A DNA stretch of 23,988 bases from a virus. This document shows positions 1 through 7,995 of the stretch, piece by piece. The translations under genes were made by a program, and so were the position numbers. The notes beneath the pieces are model-generated. The model ran no database searches, was not told where the DNA came from, and saw nothing but the letters and a program-made list of their open reading frames with translations. How positions within the stretch are numbered: the first letter of the stretch is position 1; each line of letters begins with the position of its first letter. Location of the stretch: positions 1-23,988 of the IMG/VR virus record IMGVR_UViG_3300046011_005547. One strand, given 5' to 3'.

Positions 1-273
1 GATAACGCGCAGAATCTCCCGCAGGCCCAGTCGCTTGCGCTCGGCCTCGAGTTTCGCCAGCTTGCCGTCGGCGATTGCGCGCCTAAAGAAGTCGTCGTAA
101 AGCTTGTGGACGTGCAGCAGGTAGCGCAGCTTTTCGCGCCCGTCCACGTCATCCATCGGGCTATTCGTCCACAAGTCGATGATGTGCGCGCGGATGTGCT
201 CTCGCGCCTCGACCATCATCTCGTCCTGCCACAGCCGCTCGGCCTCCGCGGCCCGTCGCTGCGGGTCGGTCAC
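1..273 (-). CDS. Partial hypothetical phage protein (C-terminus off the window)
   Basis: An open frame of 91 codons runs from a GTG at 271-273 through the left edge without a stop, so the gene is truncated by the window. The visible N-terminus is VTDPQRRAAEAERLWQDEMM. It is charged, helical in character and rich in Arg, Glu and Leu. The start overlaps the stop of the upstream gene as GTGA, the same coupling used across this late operon, which is the main reason to accept the frame. It follows the terminase, portal and fibre-like genes, so a virion or head-assembly role is plausible. I do not recognise the family. Confidence 0.7.
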   Translation of the reverse strand, partial: MTDPQRRAAEAERLWQDEMMVEAREHIRAHIIDLWTNSPMDDVDGREKLRYLLHVHKLYDDFFRRAIADGKLAKLEAERKRLGLREILRVI

Positions 274-1076
274 TTCAGCCCATCCCGTGCAGCCCGCAGC
301 CGCAGCAATTCCGCATTCGCCGCGGCGACCCTTGCCACCACATCCTCGCGCGCGGCGTCCGCCGTCGCAATTTGCGAGCCGAATTGAGTAATTTTGCTAG
401 CCGCGGCTTGCGCCCGCGCAGTCGCGCCGTCCCGGATCGCCACCAGCGGCGCACGCGCAGCGCCAGTCAGCGGCACCAGTGCGGCGATGGTGGCGTCCCG
501 CGTGGCGATGGCGTCGTTGCGCTCGATCACCGCCGCATCACGATCGGCCCGCAGACGCGTCAGATCGCCCTGTAGCGCCTCGCGCTGCTCGACCAGCACA
601 TCCCGCGCGGTGCGCTGCTCGATGACGCCTAGCGTCGCCTGGTGCAGCGCGCGGCGGTCCTCGCGTTCCTCGCGCGACAGCTTGCGCCTCACGTGCTCGG
701 CCTCGGCGCGGTCGATGGCGAGCGCGGACGCCTGCGCGCCGATGGGCCGCTCCACCAAGATCACGTCGCCGTCGTCCTCGCCCGTCTCGGGCATGCTCAG
801 CACCGAGTAGCCGAGGTACACGCGCTTCGGGTGCTGCGGGTTGATCGTGTGCGGCAGCAGGTCCGCGGGCGGCTCGATCCCGTCGAACAGCAGATTCGCG
901 TGCAAGCCCGCAGACTCGACCATCTCGGGCTGCGTGATGCCGTCGACCGTGATCGTGGCGCCGGTCGGCTTGTAGATCGTGCCCAGCATGTCGACGTGCA
1001 GGCCGGCCATCGGCGCGAGCAGCGCCCGCATCGACGCCTCGTCGGCTGTGCGCAAGTACAGCACCGTGCGGCTCAT
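270..1076 (-). CDS. Hypothetical late protein with C-terminal coiled coil
   Basis: A 268-residue protein whose ATG overlaps the preceding stop as ATGA (1073-1076). The first ~120 residues look globular (MSRTVLYLRTADEASMRALL, later a VDGITQPEMVES segment). From about residue 125 onward the sequence is a long charged and Ala-rich heptad-like region, probably a coiled coil, rich in Arg, Glu, Ala and Asp. No signal peptide or membrane segment is visible. Directly downstream of a LamG/fibre-like gene in the late operon, it could be a virion accessory, fibre-attachment or chaperone protein. I do not recognise it beyond this, and the role is positional inference. Confidence 0.8.
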   Translation of the reverse strand: MSRTVLYLRTADEASMRALLAPMAGLHVDMLGTIYKPTGATITVDGITQPEMVESAGLHANLLFDGIEPPADLLPHTINPQHPKRVYLGYSVLSMPETGEDDGDVILVERPIGAQASALAIDRAEAEHVRRKLSREEREDRRALHQATLGVIEQRTARDVLVEQREALQGDLTRLRADRDAAVIERNDAIATRDATIAALVPLTGAARAPLVAIRDGATARAQAAASKITQFGSQIATADAAREDVVARVAAANAELLRLRAARDGLK

Positions 1077-2773
1077 ACCGCGAGACTCCGTGCGCGGTCA
1101 CTCGGCACCGCGCGTGCGCCGGCCCGGATGCGCGTCGTGAGCACGTTCGCGCCATCGGCCATCACCGCGCGCGTCGTCGTCGGCACCGTGCCGCTCGTGT
1201 CCTCGACCACCGCGCCGCCGTTGAGGCTGGCAACGAATCGGTTGGCCGCCCACGTGATCGCCACGCGGTTCAGCGCGCCGACGTTCGGCGTGCCACCGTC
1301 GATGCTGGCCTGCGCCGCGCCGCCGTCGGTCACTGCGTAGACGCCATCGTTGGTGATCAGATGCCGCTCGTTGGCCGTGCCGTCGTCCAGCGACAGCACG
1401 TTCTGCGAGCCCGCTGCGGCCGGGATGTAGTCCACCACCACCGTGCCCTCGGTCGCGGTCGCAAGGCTGTTGCTCGGCGCATCCACCGTCCGCGTCACCG
1501 TCGCCGCGAACGTCGGGATCGGGGAGGTGGCAACCGCGCCGTCCTCCTCCTGCACGTAGTCCACGTCCACCGCGTCGCCGCTGGTGACGATGCGCACGCC
1601 GATCGTCGGGTTCGTGCTCGTCACGGTCGTCTGGAACCGCTGCCACGCCGACGTGAGCGTGCGCGCGACCCACGTCGTCCCGCCGTCGATGGTCGTCTCG
1701 ACCGTGCCCGTGCCGGTGCGGCGGCGCAGGAAGATCGACAGCACCCGCGCGCGGCTGGTGCTCGTGATCGCCTGCGTCGCGGTCGCGTTCGCGCCGGTCG
1801 CCGTCAGCACGGATGCGCTGTTCGCCGCGCCGTCCGTGCCCGTGGCCGTTAGCGTCGCGGTGGCGTTCGACTTCGTCCACGCGGCGTTCGACAGGTCGCG
1901 CGACCACAGCACGCGATTCGTCGCCGCCGGCTCGCTCCGCAACCCCCACACACCGAGCGCCGCGTCCCACGTCACTGCGGGGGCGTAGCGGGCGGCGCCT
2001 GCCGTCGGCACGTAGGCGGTAAGTGCGCCCACGTTTGCTTGAAACTCTGTCATCGTCACGGTTAATGACGACTGCATTGCTCCTGCGAGGTATATGTACG
2101 GCTTCGATACCCCGCCGCCACTTGCGGCCGTAAGTGAATTTACAAGCAACCCTCCATTAATGCCAACGTATTGGTCGCTATTGCTTGCATTAATCGTTGA
2201 CTGCGAAAAGCCCTGGTCCCCGGTCGAATAGATAGTGACCGCTTCGCCGCCGGTCAAAAGCCGCGACAACTTTACGCGTTGCTGCTGAGAATACGACGCC
2301 CCTGCGGCGAATGTGAATCCGACGCTTCCGGTTTGTAATGCGCGCGAGCCGCCAAACCCAGTGCCCATCGTCTGATCAAATGTGATCGTCGGGGCAGTCT
2401 TGCCATTCAACGTGCCAGTGCCGACCGTCGGCGGAGTGGTCCCCCCGGCAGTAAATGCAGAAGACGGCTCGCTGCTGGTATGCAGGTTATGCGCCGCCCA
2501 CCGAAAGCCGCCGTCCTGCTGCTGCTCCAGCCGCGGCCCGGTCATCGCATCGGCGGACAACCGCACGCCGCCGTGGCCGGGCAGGCGCCAGCCGGTGACC
2601 GCGCCGGTCGTGCCCCACGCATCCGCGTTGCTGATCGCCTCGCGGATAGCGGCGGCGGTGGCGTCGAGGGTCCACGGAATATCTGCGACGCCCCACGGCG
2701 ACTTAGCGCACCACGGACCGCGCCCCTTCCACGGACTGCGCGCTTTCCACGGTCCGCGGCGCAGGAACGTCAT
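1073..2773 (-). CDS. Putative receptor-binding/fibre-like virion protein with LamG-like C-terminus
   Basis: A 566-residue protein. The ATG at 2771-2773 overlaps the stop of the upstream gene (ATGA); longer upstream in-frame sequence is antisense-like and was not used. Near the N-terminus is a short Trp/Pro tandem (GPWKARSPWKGRGPW). The middle is Thr-, Ala-, Gly- and Ser-rich, typical of beta-structured phage fibre or decoration domains. Residues from about 290 on resemble carbohydrate-binding modules (TNRVLWSRDLSNAAWTKSNA), and the last ~130 residues look like a concanavalin/LamG-type sandwich (NRVAITWAANRFVASLNGG). The DNA from about 2030 to 2480 looks clearly less GC-rich than its flanks, which suggests a swapped module. 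It follows portal in the late operon, and an adsorption role is likely but not proven. Confidence 0.72.
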   Translation of the reverse strand: MTFLRRGPWKARSPWKGRGPWCAKSPWGVADIPWTLDATAAAIREAISNADAWGTTGAVTGWRLPGHGGVRLSADAMTGPRLEQQQDGGFRWAAHNLHTSSEPSSAFTAGGTTPPTVGTGTLNGKTAPTITFDQTMGTGFGGSRALQTGSVGFTFAAGASYSQQQRVKLSRLLTGGEAVTIYSTGDQGFSQSTINASNSDQYVGINGGLLVNSLTAASGGGVSKPYIYLAGAMQSSLTVTMTEFQANVGALTAYVPTAGAARYAPAVTWDAALGVWGLRSEPAATNRVLWSRDLSNAAWTKSNATATLTATGTDGAANSASVLTATGANATATQAITSTSRARVLSIFLRRRTGTGTVETTIDGGTTWVARTLTSAWQRFQTTVTSTNPTIGVRIVTSGDAVDVDYVQEEDGAVATSPIPTFAATVTRTVDAPSNSLATATEGTVVVDYIPAAAGSQNVLSLDDGTANERHLITNDGVYAVTDGGAAQASIDGGTPNVGALNRVAITWAANRFVASLNGGAVVEDTSGTVPTTTRAVMADGANVLTTRIRAGARAVPSDRARSLAV

Positions 2774-3051
2774 TTGCTGCCGATGACCCCGAAGCGCGAG
2801 GTCACACCCGAGCCCGCCGTGCGCGTGGCCCGCAGCGCACGCACCGGCGCGTCCAGAACGTCGGTCGACAGCGTGGTGGCGGTGGCGTTCGGCCACGGAT
2901 ACCACAGCCGGCCGTCTACGCTGTACTCCACCAGCACGCTATCGCCGCCCAGCGGCTGCACGTAGACGGTGGCCGGGTACAGCACGTTCAAGTCGGCCGT
3001 GACGGCGGTAGAGCCCGTCAGTTCGCCGTGAAATTCGTCACGCAGTCCCAT
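2770..3051 (-). CDS. Small late protein between portal and fibre-like gene
   Basis: A 93-residue protein beginning MGLRDEFHGELTGSTAVTAD. The ATG at 3049-3051 lies 6-7 bases after a good AGGAG ribosome binding site inside the 3' end of portal; the two genes overlap by 14 bases. The sequence is beta-rich, with an ATVYVQPLGGDSVLVEYSVD stretch and no membrane segment. Small proteins at this site in phages are often virion decoration or connector proteins, but I do not recognise a family. Its stop overlaps the next start (ATGA), so translation is probably coupled. Confidence 0.78.
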   Translation of the reverse strand: MGLRDEFHGELTGSTAVTADLNVLYPATVYVQPLGGDSVLVEYSVDGRLWYPWPNATATTLSTDVLDAPVRALRATRTAGSGVTSRFGVIGSK

Positions 3052-5062
3052 CAATCGCTCCTGCCGGCCGCATCGCGGCCGCTTGCATGTTTGCCTGCGC
3101 CTGGATGCGCGCGATCTCGATCCTCGCCTGCGCCTCTAACTCGGCCTTGAAGCGCGCTAGCACCATGTCCTGCTCGGCCCGCATGCGCTCCAGGTCCATC
3201 TGCTGCTGCATACGCTGCTGCTCTAGCGCGAGTTCGGCCTGGCCCTTCGCCTGCTCCTGTTGCAATTCGGCCTGCGCTTTCTGCGCTTCCAACTGGCCCT
3301 TTTGCTGCACCTCGACCATCCGCGGGTCCGGCGGCGGCGCCTGCTGCGGCTGCGGCTGCGGGACGCTCCAGAACAGATCGCCCGACTTGAAGCCGGCAAG
3401 GTTGGTCAGCTTGTCCAACATCGCTTTGACCTTGCCCGGCTCGGTCAGCCCCAGCGGAATCGCCGGCCCGAGTGCGATCTGCAGCATGTTCATCAGAAAC
3501 TGCTGCTGCTCCTGCCTGTTGCCGTTGCCCAGCCCGACGCTGATGCTCATGTCCGCGCGCTTTACCCATTGGCGCGGGTCGACCGACACGTATTGATTGC
3601 GCATCCGCACGATCTGCGGCTGGCGCGCGTGCTTGAGCGTGAGCGCGTGGATGAGAAGAAACAATTCCTTGACGGCCTCGGCGAATTGCCGCGCGACCAT
3701 CTCTAGCCGAGCCTGCGACGCGCCCATGATCTGCATGATGCCGGTCGCGGTCTTGTTCAGGCTGTTCGCATCCAGCCCCTGCGTATACCGCGTAATACCC
3801 GTCCGCGTCTCCCGCACCGCGTCCATGTACTCGATGACCGGCAGCCCCGCGCCGGCCGTCTGCGGCGTGGTTAACGGCATCATCGACGTGCCCGGGTCGC
3901 CATCCACCCGCACCAGTCCGCCGGGGCGGCTCACCAGCATGTCGTCGAGATTCACCCGCGCCTGGTCGACGGCGAACCGCGGCGCGGCGGACAGATACGT
4001 GGCATCCAGCACGCCACGCTGCAACGCCGTTTTAACGTCCTGAATGTCGCCCGCGATGTCGTAGACCGACTGGCCGTAGTGCTGATGCGGCAGCGGAAAC
4101 GGCGCGAACGCCGCGATCGGGATGCAGTCCGCATCCTCGTCTAGCAAGATCGTCTTGCCGACCACGACGATGTGGCGCAGTTCGGCCTTGCCCCTGCCCG
4201 CGTAATCGCAGCGCATCCAGCACTCGCGCACCCGGACGCGGCGCATGCTCGGGTCCGACTCGCCCGCATCCTCGCGGTCCCGCCACGGGTTATCGCGGTC
4301 CCGAATCTCGGCTTCGTAGTCGTTGCCTGACTCTCCGCCGTCGCTCAGGTCGTCCGGAACGTCGAATCCCTCTAGCCGCAGTTCCGACAGCGTTTTCCGC
4401 TCGCGCCGCTGCACGAAGTCGGCGTGCGCAAGCGAAACCTTGTCGTGCTGCGCGGACACGTAGATGCGCTCCGGCGCCACCACTTGGAACTTCACGCACC
4501 CGTACGTCACCGACCTGCGCAGCGCCACCGCATGCACCGGCTGCCCGTAGCCGTCAACCGCCGGCAGGTGCTCGACAATCTCGACCTCGGCGTCCTGCGC
4601 CAACATCGCGAATTCGTCGTCCGTCAGCCCGGCGTACCGTTCGATAGTCGTGTCCTCCGACTCTTCCCAATGCGCGAACACGTAGCCGGTTTTGCTCACC
4701 AGCCCGTCGTGCAAAAAGTCGTGCAGGACCTGGAAGCCGGCGTTGCGCTCGAGCGCAATATGGTTGACGTACTCGGTTTCCTGCTCGGCCGCGGCGATAT
4801 CCTCCGAGCCGCGCGGGGCAAACTCGGCGACCTTTTCGCCCGACAGGAAGATTCGCAGGATGCTCGGCTTGATGCTCTCTACGATGTCGTAGACGTCGCG
4901 GCTGACCACCTGCGAGCGGCCGTCCGGCGCCGGGTTTGTGTTGTCGCCGAGGTAGTACCGCAGGCTGCGGATGCGGTCCTCGGACACCTCGCCCGCCTGC
5001 TCGGCCAGCCGTTCCGCGTGCTCTATCGCGGTAATCAGCTGTGATTCGGTCATGCGGGGCAT
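3038..5062 (-). CDS. Phage portal protein
   Basis: A 674-residue protein. The dodecameric portal forms the DNA entry channel at the capsid vertex and docks the terminase. The N-terminus (LRYYLGDNTNPAPDGRSQVV, then SRDVYDIVESIKPSILRIFL) and the middle (QGLDANSLNKTATGIMQIMG) are typical of P22-type portals of short-tailed phages, and the length fits that class. The last ~95 residues (about 575-670) are an extremely Gln-, Glu- and Ala-rich region, likely a coiled coil or barrel helix. The ATG directly abuts the stop of the large terminase gene. A second in-frame Met (MTESQ, three codons later) could also start. Gene order terS-terL-portal supports the call. Confidence 0.93.
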   Translation of the reverse strand: MPRMTESQLITAIEHAERLAEQAGEVSEDRIRSLRYYLGDNTNPAPDGRSQVVSRDVYDIVESIKPSILRIFLSGEKVAEFAPRGSEDIAAAEQETEYVNHIALERNAGFQVLHDFLHDGLVSKTGYVFAHWEESEDTTIERYAGLTDDEFAMLAQDAEVEIVEHLPAVDGYGQPVHAVALRRSVTYGCVKFQVVAPERIYVSAQHDKVSLAHADFVQRRERKTLSELRLEGFDVPDDLSDGGESGNDYEAEIRDRDNPWRDREDAGESDPSMRRVRVRECWMRCDYAGRGKAELRHIVVVGKTILLDEDADCIPIAAFAPFPLPHQHYGQSVYDIAGDIQDVKTALQRGVLDATYLSAAPRFAVDQARVNLDDMLVSRPGGLVRVDGDPGTSMMPLTTPQTAGAGLPVIEYMDAVRETRTGITRYTQGLDANSLNKTATGIMQIMGASQARLEMVARQFAEAVKELFLLIHALTLKHARQPQIVRMRNQYVSVDPRQWVKRADMSISVGLGNGNRQEQQQFLMNMLQIALGPAIPLGLTEPGKVKAMLDKLTNLAGFKSGDLFWSVPQPQPQQAPPPDPRMVEVQQKGQLEAQKAQAELQQEQAKGQAELALEQQRMQQQMDLERMRAEQDMVLARFKAELEAQARIEIARIQAQANMQAAAMRPAGAIDGTA

Positions 5063-6301
5063 TCAGACGATTCCTGCGTTGCTGTATTTGAGCGGCGCGA
5101 GTTTCTTGCTTTCGCGTAGGCCAAGAATGAGATACCGCAGCGCATCCGCGCCGTGGCTGTATGTGTCGTGGATCGGCTGCGCCTTGAACTCGCCGAGCTT
5201 GTCGTTCCAGTCGCGGCGATAGTTGTTCAGGCACTCCAGCCCGCGCGCGCAGTTGCGCTCGTCCAGCCACAGGCGGCCGAACGTCATCCGCACCGCGTTA
5301 ATCCCGTCCTCGAGCCCGAGTTTCGGCGCTACCTCAAACCGCACGCCGAGCTCGCGCGCAATCTCGAGCCGGCTCTTGCCCGTGCCCAACTCGCGCACCT
5401 CGATGTCGTGCGGGGCGATGTGCCGGCCGTAGACGTAGGGCTTGCCCTGCAGGACGCGCACGTAGTGCTGCAGCCCTTCGCCGCTGGCTTCGTAGTAGTC
5501 GATCAACCGAATCTCGGTGCCAACCTGCTGCGCGAACCAGATGGCCGTGCTATCGCCGACGCCCAGGTCCCACGCGGTATGCACCGGCAGCCTGGCGTCG
5601 TACGACACCGTGCCCACCCGGCCATCCTTGCGCGCCGCGGACATCTCCGCGCGGTAGATCGCGCCCAGCGCCGGCACGTTGAATTCGCACTCAAACTCTT
5701 GCGCGTACTGCTCCGGCGTCATCTGCCGCCGCGCGTCGTCTAGCTCGGCCTGCGCAATCAACCCCGTCTCGGACGCTCGCAACATCAGCGAAACCCAGCC
5801 GGGCTCGGTGCGCGACTGCTCATGCACCGCCGCGAAGTGGTTCTTACCCTTTGGGGTGCCGATGAACACCGCCCAGCCTTTGCGGTCGGACAGCAGCGGC
5901 CTAATGATCTCGCCCCAGACGTTCGGCCGCATGTCGCCGTATTCGTCCAGGCACACCCCGTCCAGATAGATCCCGCGCAGCGCGTCCGGGTTGTCCGCGC
6001 CGTACAGTCGGATGCGACTGCCGTTCTGCAGTTCGACGCTCAACTCGGATTCGGACGGCGCCTTGCTCGAGACTGACCGGGACAACGCTTTCAAGTAGTC
6101 CCACGCGATCGCCTTGGCCTGCGTGTAATACGGGGCGATGTACGCGTATCGCGCAGCCTGCTTCTGCGTGGCAAGCGCCCGCGTCACCAGGTCCGCGACG
6201 CTCGCTAACGTCTTGCCTGCGCGGCGATGCGCGACGATGCACGTCCAGCGCGCATTGCGCTGGTGAAACGGCAAAAACGCGGTCCGTGGCTCAAACTGCA
6301 T
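5063..6301 (-). CDS. terL: Terminase large subunit (packaging ATPase/nuclease)
   Basis: A 412-residue motor that cuts concatemers and pumps DNA into the prohead. Visible motifs are a Walker A-like AHRRAGKT (residues 24-31), a Walker B GVCLDE with D119-E120, a coupling motif IGTPKGKNHF (147-156), and RNase H-like nuclease acidic residues, including AWDLGVGD (D245) and a late HDTYSHGADAL with further Asp. The length is normal for compact terminases. The start overlaps the terS stop by 11 bases, and the stop directly precedes the portal ATG. No strong ribosome binding site is visible, so coupling to terS is likely. Confidence 0.95.
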   Translation of the reverse strand: MQFEPRTAFLPFHQRNARWTCIVAHRRAGKTLASVADLVTRALATQKQAARYAYIAPYYTQAKAIAWDYLKALSRSVSSKAPSESELSVELQNGSRIRLYGADNPDALRGIYLDGVCLDEYGDMRPNVWGEIIRPLLSDRKGWAVFIGTPKGKNHFAAVHEQSRTEPGWVSLMLRASETGLIAQAELDDARRQMTPEQYAQEFECEFNVPALGAIYRAEMSAARKDGRVGTVSYDARLPVHTAWDLGVGDSTAIWFAQQVGTEIRLIDYYEASGEGLQHYVRVLQGKPYVYGRHIAPHDIEVRELGTGKSRLEIARELGVRFEVAPKLGLEDGINAVRMTFGRLWLDERNCARGLECLNNYRRDWNDKLGEFKAQPIHDTYSHGADALRYLILGLRESKKLAPLKYSNAGIV

Positions 6302-6542
6302 CCAGTTCGCACTTCGGCAACGGCCACGACACTTCGATAGCCCCGCCGTCTGGGCCGCTAATTTCGCTTACCGTCGGCGCGTTCGACAACACCTTGTCGA
6401 GCAGAATCTTAGCCGCCTGCACCTGCGATTGCGTCATCTCGACTTCGCCAAACGCATGTTTAGTAAGCCGATTTACTAGCTGACTGGCTTGGATCTTGCC
6501 GCGCACCATATCGGAATGGCGCGGGTTTAGTCTGGCTGCCAT
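6291..6542 (-). CDS. terS: Terminase small subunit
   Basis: An 83-residue protein starting MAARLNPRHSDMVRGKIQAS. The ATG at 6540-6542 follows a strong GGGGAG ribosome binding site at about 7 bases; in-frame upstream sequence crosses the terminator and was rejected. The segment TQSQVQAAKILLDKVLSNAP is typical of short terminase small subunits, which recognise the packaging site and recruit the large subunit. Its place directly upstream of terL supports the call. It is the first gene after the intrinsic terminator at 6573-6599, so its expression presumably depends on readthrough or antitermination. Confidence 0.85.
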   Translation of the reverse strand: MAARLNPRHSDMVRGKIQASQLVNRLTKHAFGEVEMTQSQVQAAKILLDKVLSNAPTVSEISGPDGGAIEVSWPLPKCELDAV

Positions 6543-6572
6543 ATCTGGACTCCCCTCGCGGGTGTGGTCCGC

Positions 6573-6599
6573 AAAAAAAACGCCGCACAAGGCGGCGTT
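6573..6599 (-). terminator. Strong Rho-independent terminator upstream of terS
   Basis: On the minus strand, AACGCCGC pairs perfectly with GCGGCGTT across a 5-base loop, followed by an unbroken U-tract (the eight A residues at 6573-6580 on the plus strand). This is the best intrinsic terminator in the window. It lies between the early leftward operon, or a late promoter, and the terminase gene, which is the site expected for a lambda tR'-like terminator controlled by antitermination. Confidence 0.9.
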
Positions 6600-6660
6600 A
6601 ACCATCGTTTGGGAGGAGGCTAGATGAACGCTGCGGGGGGTCCGCCGCCTTCGGATTTGA

Positions 6661-6688
6661 ATCCTACAGCGTTTTGCGGTCGGCGCAA
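6661..6688 (-). promoter_or_regulatory. Candidate late promoter (PR'-like)
   Basis: Reading leftward, a TTGCGC box (6683-6688) and a TAGGAT box (6661-6666) are separated by 16 bases. They sit directly after the gene in the Q position and about 60 bases before the intrinsic terminator. Box matches are moderate (-10 box 4 of 6). The placement is the strongest argument. The stretch to 6600 also holds a GGAT/ATCC hairpin and a GC-rich string discussed as a possible cos site. Confidence 0.4.
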
Positions 6689-6689
6689 T

Positions 6690-7013
6690 TCATTCTAGGC
6701 CTTTTCTGCGCAATATTTCCATCAGCGATTCCCGCGCGCGCTCGTACACGACTTCCAGCGGCTCACCTAGCGGCCGCTGGGTGCCTAGCACCGCATTCGA
6801 CACGGCGTCGCGCTCGATTGCCGACAGATCGTCCACGGCGGCGTCGACCGCCCTGGCGAGCGAATCCTCGGCAGACGAAAACAGCGCCTCAAAGTCAGTG
6901 GCGCCGGTGCCGGACATACCGAGGCTCCGCGGCCGGAACCCGAGGTTTAGGTTCGACCGGCGCAACCACGTGCGCCAGATTTGCAGGAGCTCGGACAGGC
7001 GCTTGTCAGTCAT
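6690..7013 (-). CDS. Hypothetical protein in the late-regulator (Q) position
   Basis: A 107-residue protein starting MTDKRLSELLQIWRTWLRRS. The ATG at 7011-7013 was chosen because it overlaps the stop of the small membrane gene upstream (ATGA); the in-frame upstream extension is a shadow of that gene. It is basic at both ends and mostly helical, with a C-terminal EVVYERARESLMEILRRKGL helix. It is the last gene before the terminator and terminase genes, where lambdoid phages place their late antiterminator. Sequence recognition is weak, so a Q-like role is inferred from position only. An alternative is a small replication or packaging accessory protein. Confidence 0.7.
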   Translation of the reverse strand: MTDKRLSELLQIWRTWLRRSNLNLGFRPRSLGMSGTGATDFEALFSSAEDSLARAVDAAVDDLSAIERDAVSNAVLGTQRPLGEPLEVVYERARESLMEILRRKGLE

Positions 7014-7177
7014 TGCAGCCACGTTAGAGCGCCCCAAGCGGCCGCGGCGGTGTACCCCGCTACCCCCATAGCCAGCACCCGCGGCGAGCGCCCGGAATCG
7101 GCCAACCAAAGCTCCAGAAGCACCACCGCGGCGCGGATGCCGCAGTACGCGGCCATAGTTGCGACGTATGTTGTCAT
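7010..7177 (-). CDS. Small two-helix membrane protein
   Basis: A 55-residue ORF starting MTTYVATMAAYCGIRAAVVL and ending with TAAAAWGALTWLQ. Two hydrophobic segments (about residues 4-25 and 34-54) are separated by a short polar loop, ADSGRSPR, so it is probably a hairpin inner-membrane protein. Its stop overlaps the next start as ATGA, which supports it as real. A clear ribosome binding site is not seen. It is near the end of the early leftward operon. It could be a small holin-like or superinfection-related protein, but nothing in the sequence decides this. Confidence 0.6.
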   Translation of the reverse strand: MTTYVATMAAYCGIRAAVVLLELWLADSGRSPRVLAMGVAGYTAAAAWGALTWLQ

Positions 7178-7192
7178 GCTAACAACGCCGAT

Positions 7193-7624
7193 TCAAAGAA
7201 GCAACCTGCCCATCCGTTTTTGCTCATCTGGCGTAAATTCATTTACGATATTCAGCTCGCGCAATTTCCTAATTACGTAATTGTGAGCCGGCCCGAGCAT
7301 TGATCTCTCGCATGCAATGAGTTTGGCAGACCGGCCGCCGCTTTTTAAGCGCGGCGGAATGCAGTAAAACACCAGGTGAGGCCCAACAAACTTAACGGGC
7401 CACTCTGCATCAATGCCTAAATCCCTAGGGCTCGCCCATTCTTCTAAAACTCTTTGCGCCATATATGCGACCTTGCGCAATTCTTTCATCTGCCGCAACT
7501 CGTTTTCAATCGCAATCAGCGTCGCCGCGTACTCCCGCAGCGGGCACGTCGCCAGCGGGCCGGCCTGCGTGATTGCCCGCGCGGCGGCGTCGGACAGCCA
7601 CTGAATCATCTCGTCTATGGTCAT
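7193..7624 (-). CDS. Hypothetical early protein
   Basis: A 143-residue protein starting MTIDEMIQWLSDAAARAITQ. The start at 7622-7624 has an excellent GGAGGA ribosome binding site six bases upstream. A second candidate is the in-frame ATG at 7691-7693, which overlaps the previous stop (ATGA) and would add 23 residues (MTERWAPCLGLEWQVDAESG, then GRV). The body is helical, followed by a basic region with KSGGRSAKLIACER. The C-terminal part (HNYVIRKLRELNIVNEFTPD) could be a small winged-helix-like domain. I do not recognise the family. It belongs to the leftward early operon. Confidence 0.75.
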   Translation of the reverse strand: MTIDEMIQWLSDAAARAITQAGPLATCPLREYAATLIAIENELRQMKELRKVAYMAQRVLEEWASPRDLGIDAEWPVKFVGPHLVFYCIPPRLKSGGRSAKLIACERSMLGPAHNYVIRKLRELNIVNEFTPDEQKRMGRLLL

Positions 7625-7689
7625 GACACGTCCTCCACTCTCAGCGTCCACCTGCCATTCAAGCCCTAAACACGGCGCCCATCTTTCCG

Positions 7690-7995
7690 TCATGACAGAT
7701 CCACCACGCGCAGCCGGCCGTCGCGGCGCCAGCCCCACACCTCGATCCGGAACCCAGCCTCGCGCACCAGGCCGACCAACGGCGACTCGGTGATCTTGCG
7801 CACCCGCGCGGCGACGTTCGTGGCGCTGGTCGTCTGCACCGCGAGCACGTCCGCCTCGCGAATCGCGATGATGTCCACGAAGCCCCACAAGTCGCGTTTG
7901 AACGTCCGGCCCGGCGCGCGGATGGTCATCTCGACGACCTCCGCGTGCCAGCCCTGCTCGCGCAGGTAGGCAAGGCTGCGGGCGGTGGGCGTCAT
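7690..7995 (-). CDS. Nuclease-like protein (VRR-NUC/Hjc-type fold suspected)
   Basis: A 101-residue protein beginning MTPTARSLAYLREQGWHAEV. The arrangement DLWGFVDIIAIREADVLAVQ followed by TTS and an ARVRKI helix resembles small PD-(D/E)XK resolvase-like proteins, where a central Asp is followed by an (E/Q)-x-K strand. Here the second motif reads VQTT rather than EVK, so the catalytic Lys is not obvious and activity is uncertain. The ATG overlaps the methyltransferase stop (ATGA), and its own stop overlaps a possible start of the next gene. Possible roles are resolution of recombination intermediates or a non-catalytic DNA-binding function. Confidence 0.65.
   Translation of the reverse strand: MTPTARSLAYLREQGWHAEVVEMTIRAPGRTFKRDLWGFVDIIAIREADVLAVQTTSATNVAARVRKITESPLVGLVREAGFRIEVWGWRRDGRLRVVDLS

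Noticed and set aside
1073-2773. Diversity-generating retroelement target
   Set aside because: The fibre-like gene made this worth checking, but no reverse transcriptase or template repeat is present in the window.
6640-6680. tRNA T-arm-like sequence upstream of terS
   Set aside because: GGATTCAAATCC on the minus strand forms a small hairpin, but no further tRNA arms can be found around it.
7625-7693. NUMOD4-like peptide as a separate homing-gene remnant
   Set aside because: The segment WAPCLGLEWQVDAESGGRV faintly resembles NUMOD4, but it is too short and is better explained as an optional N-terminal extension of the gene at 7193-7624.
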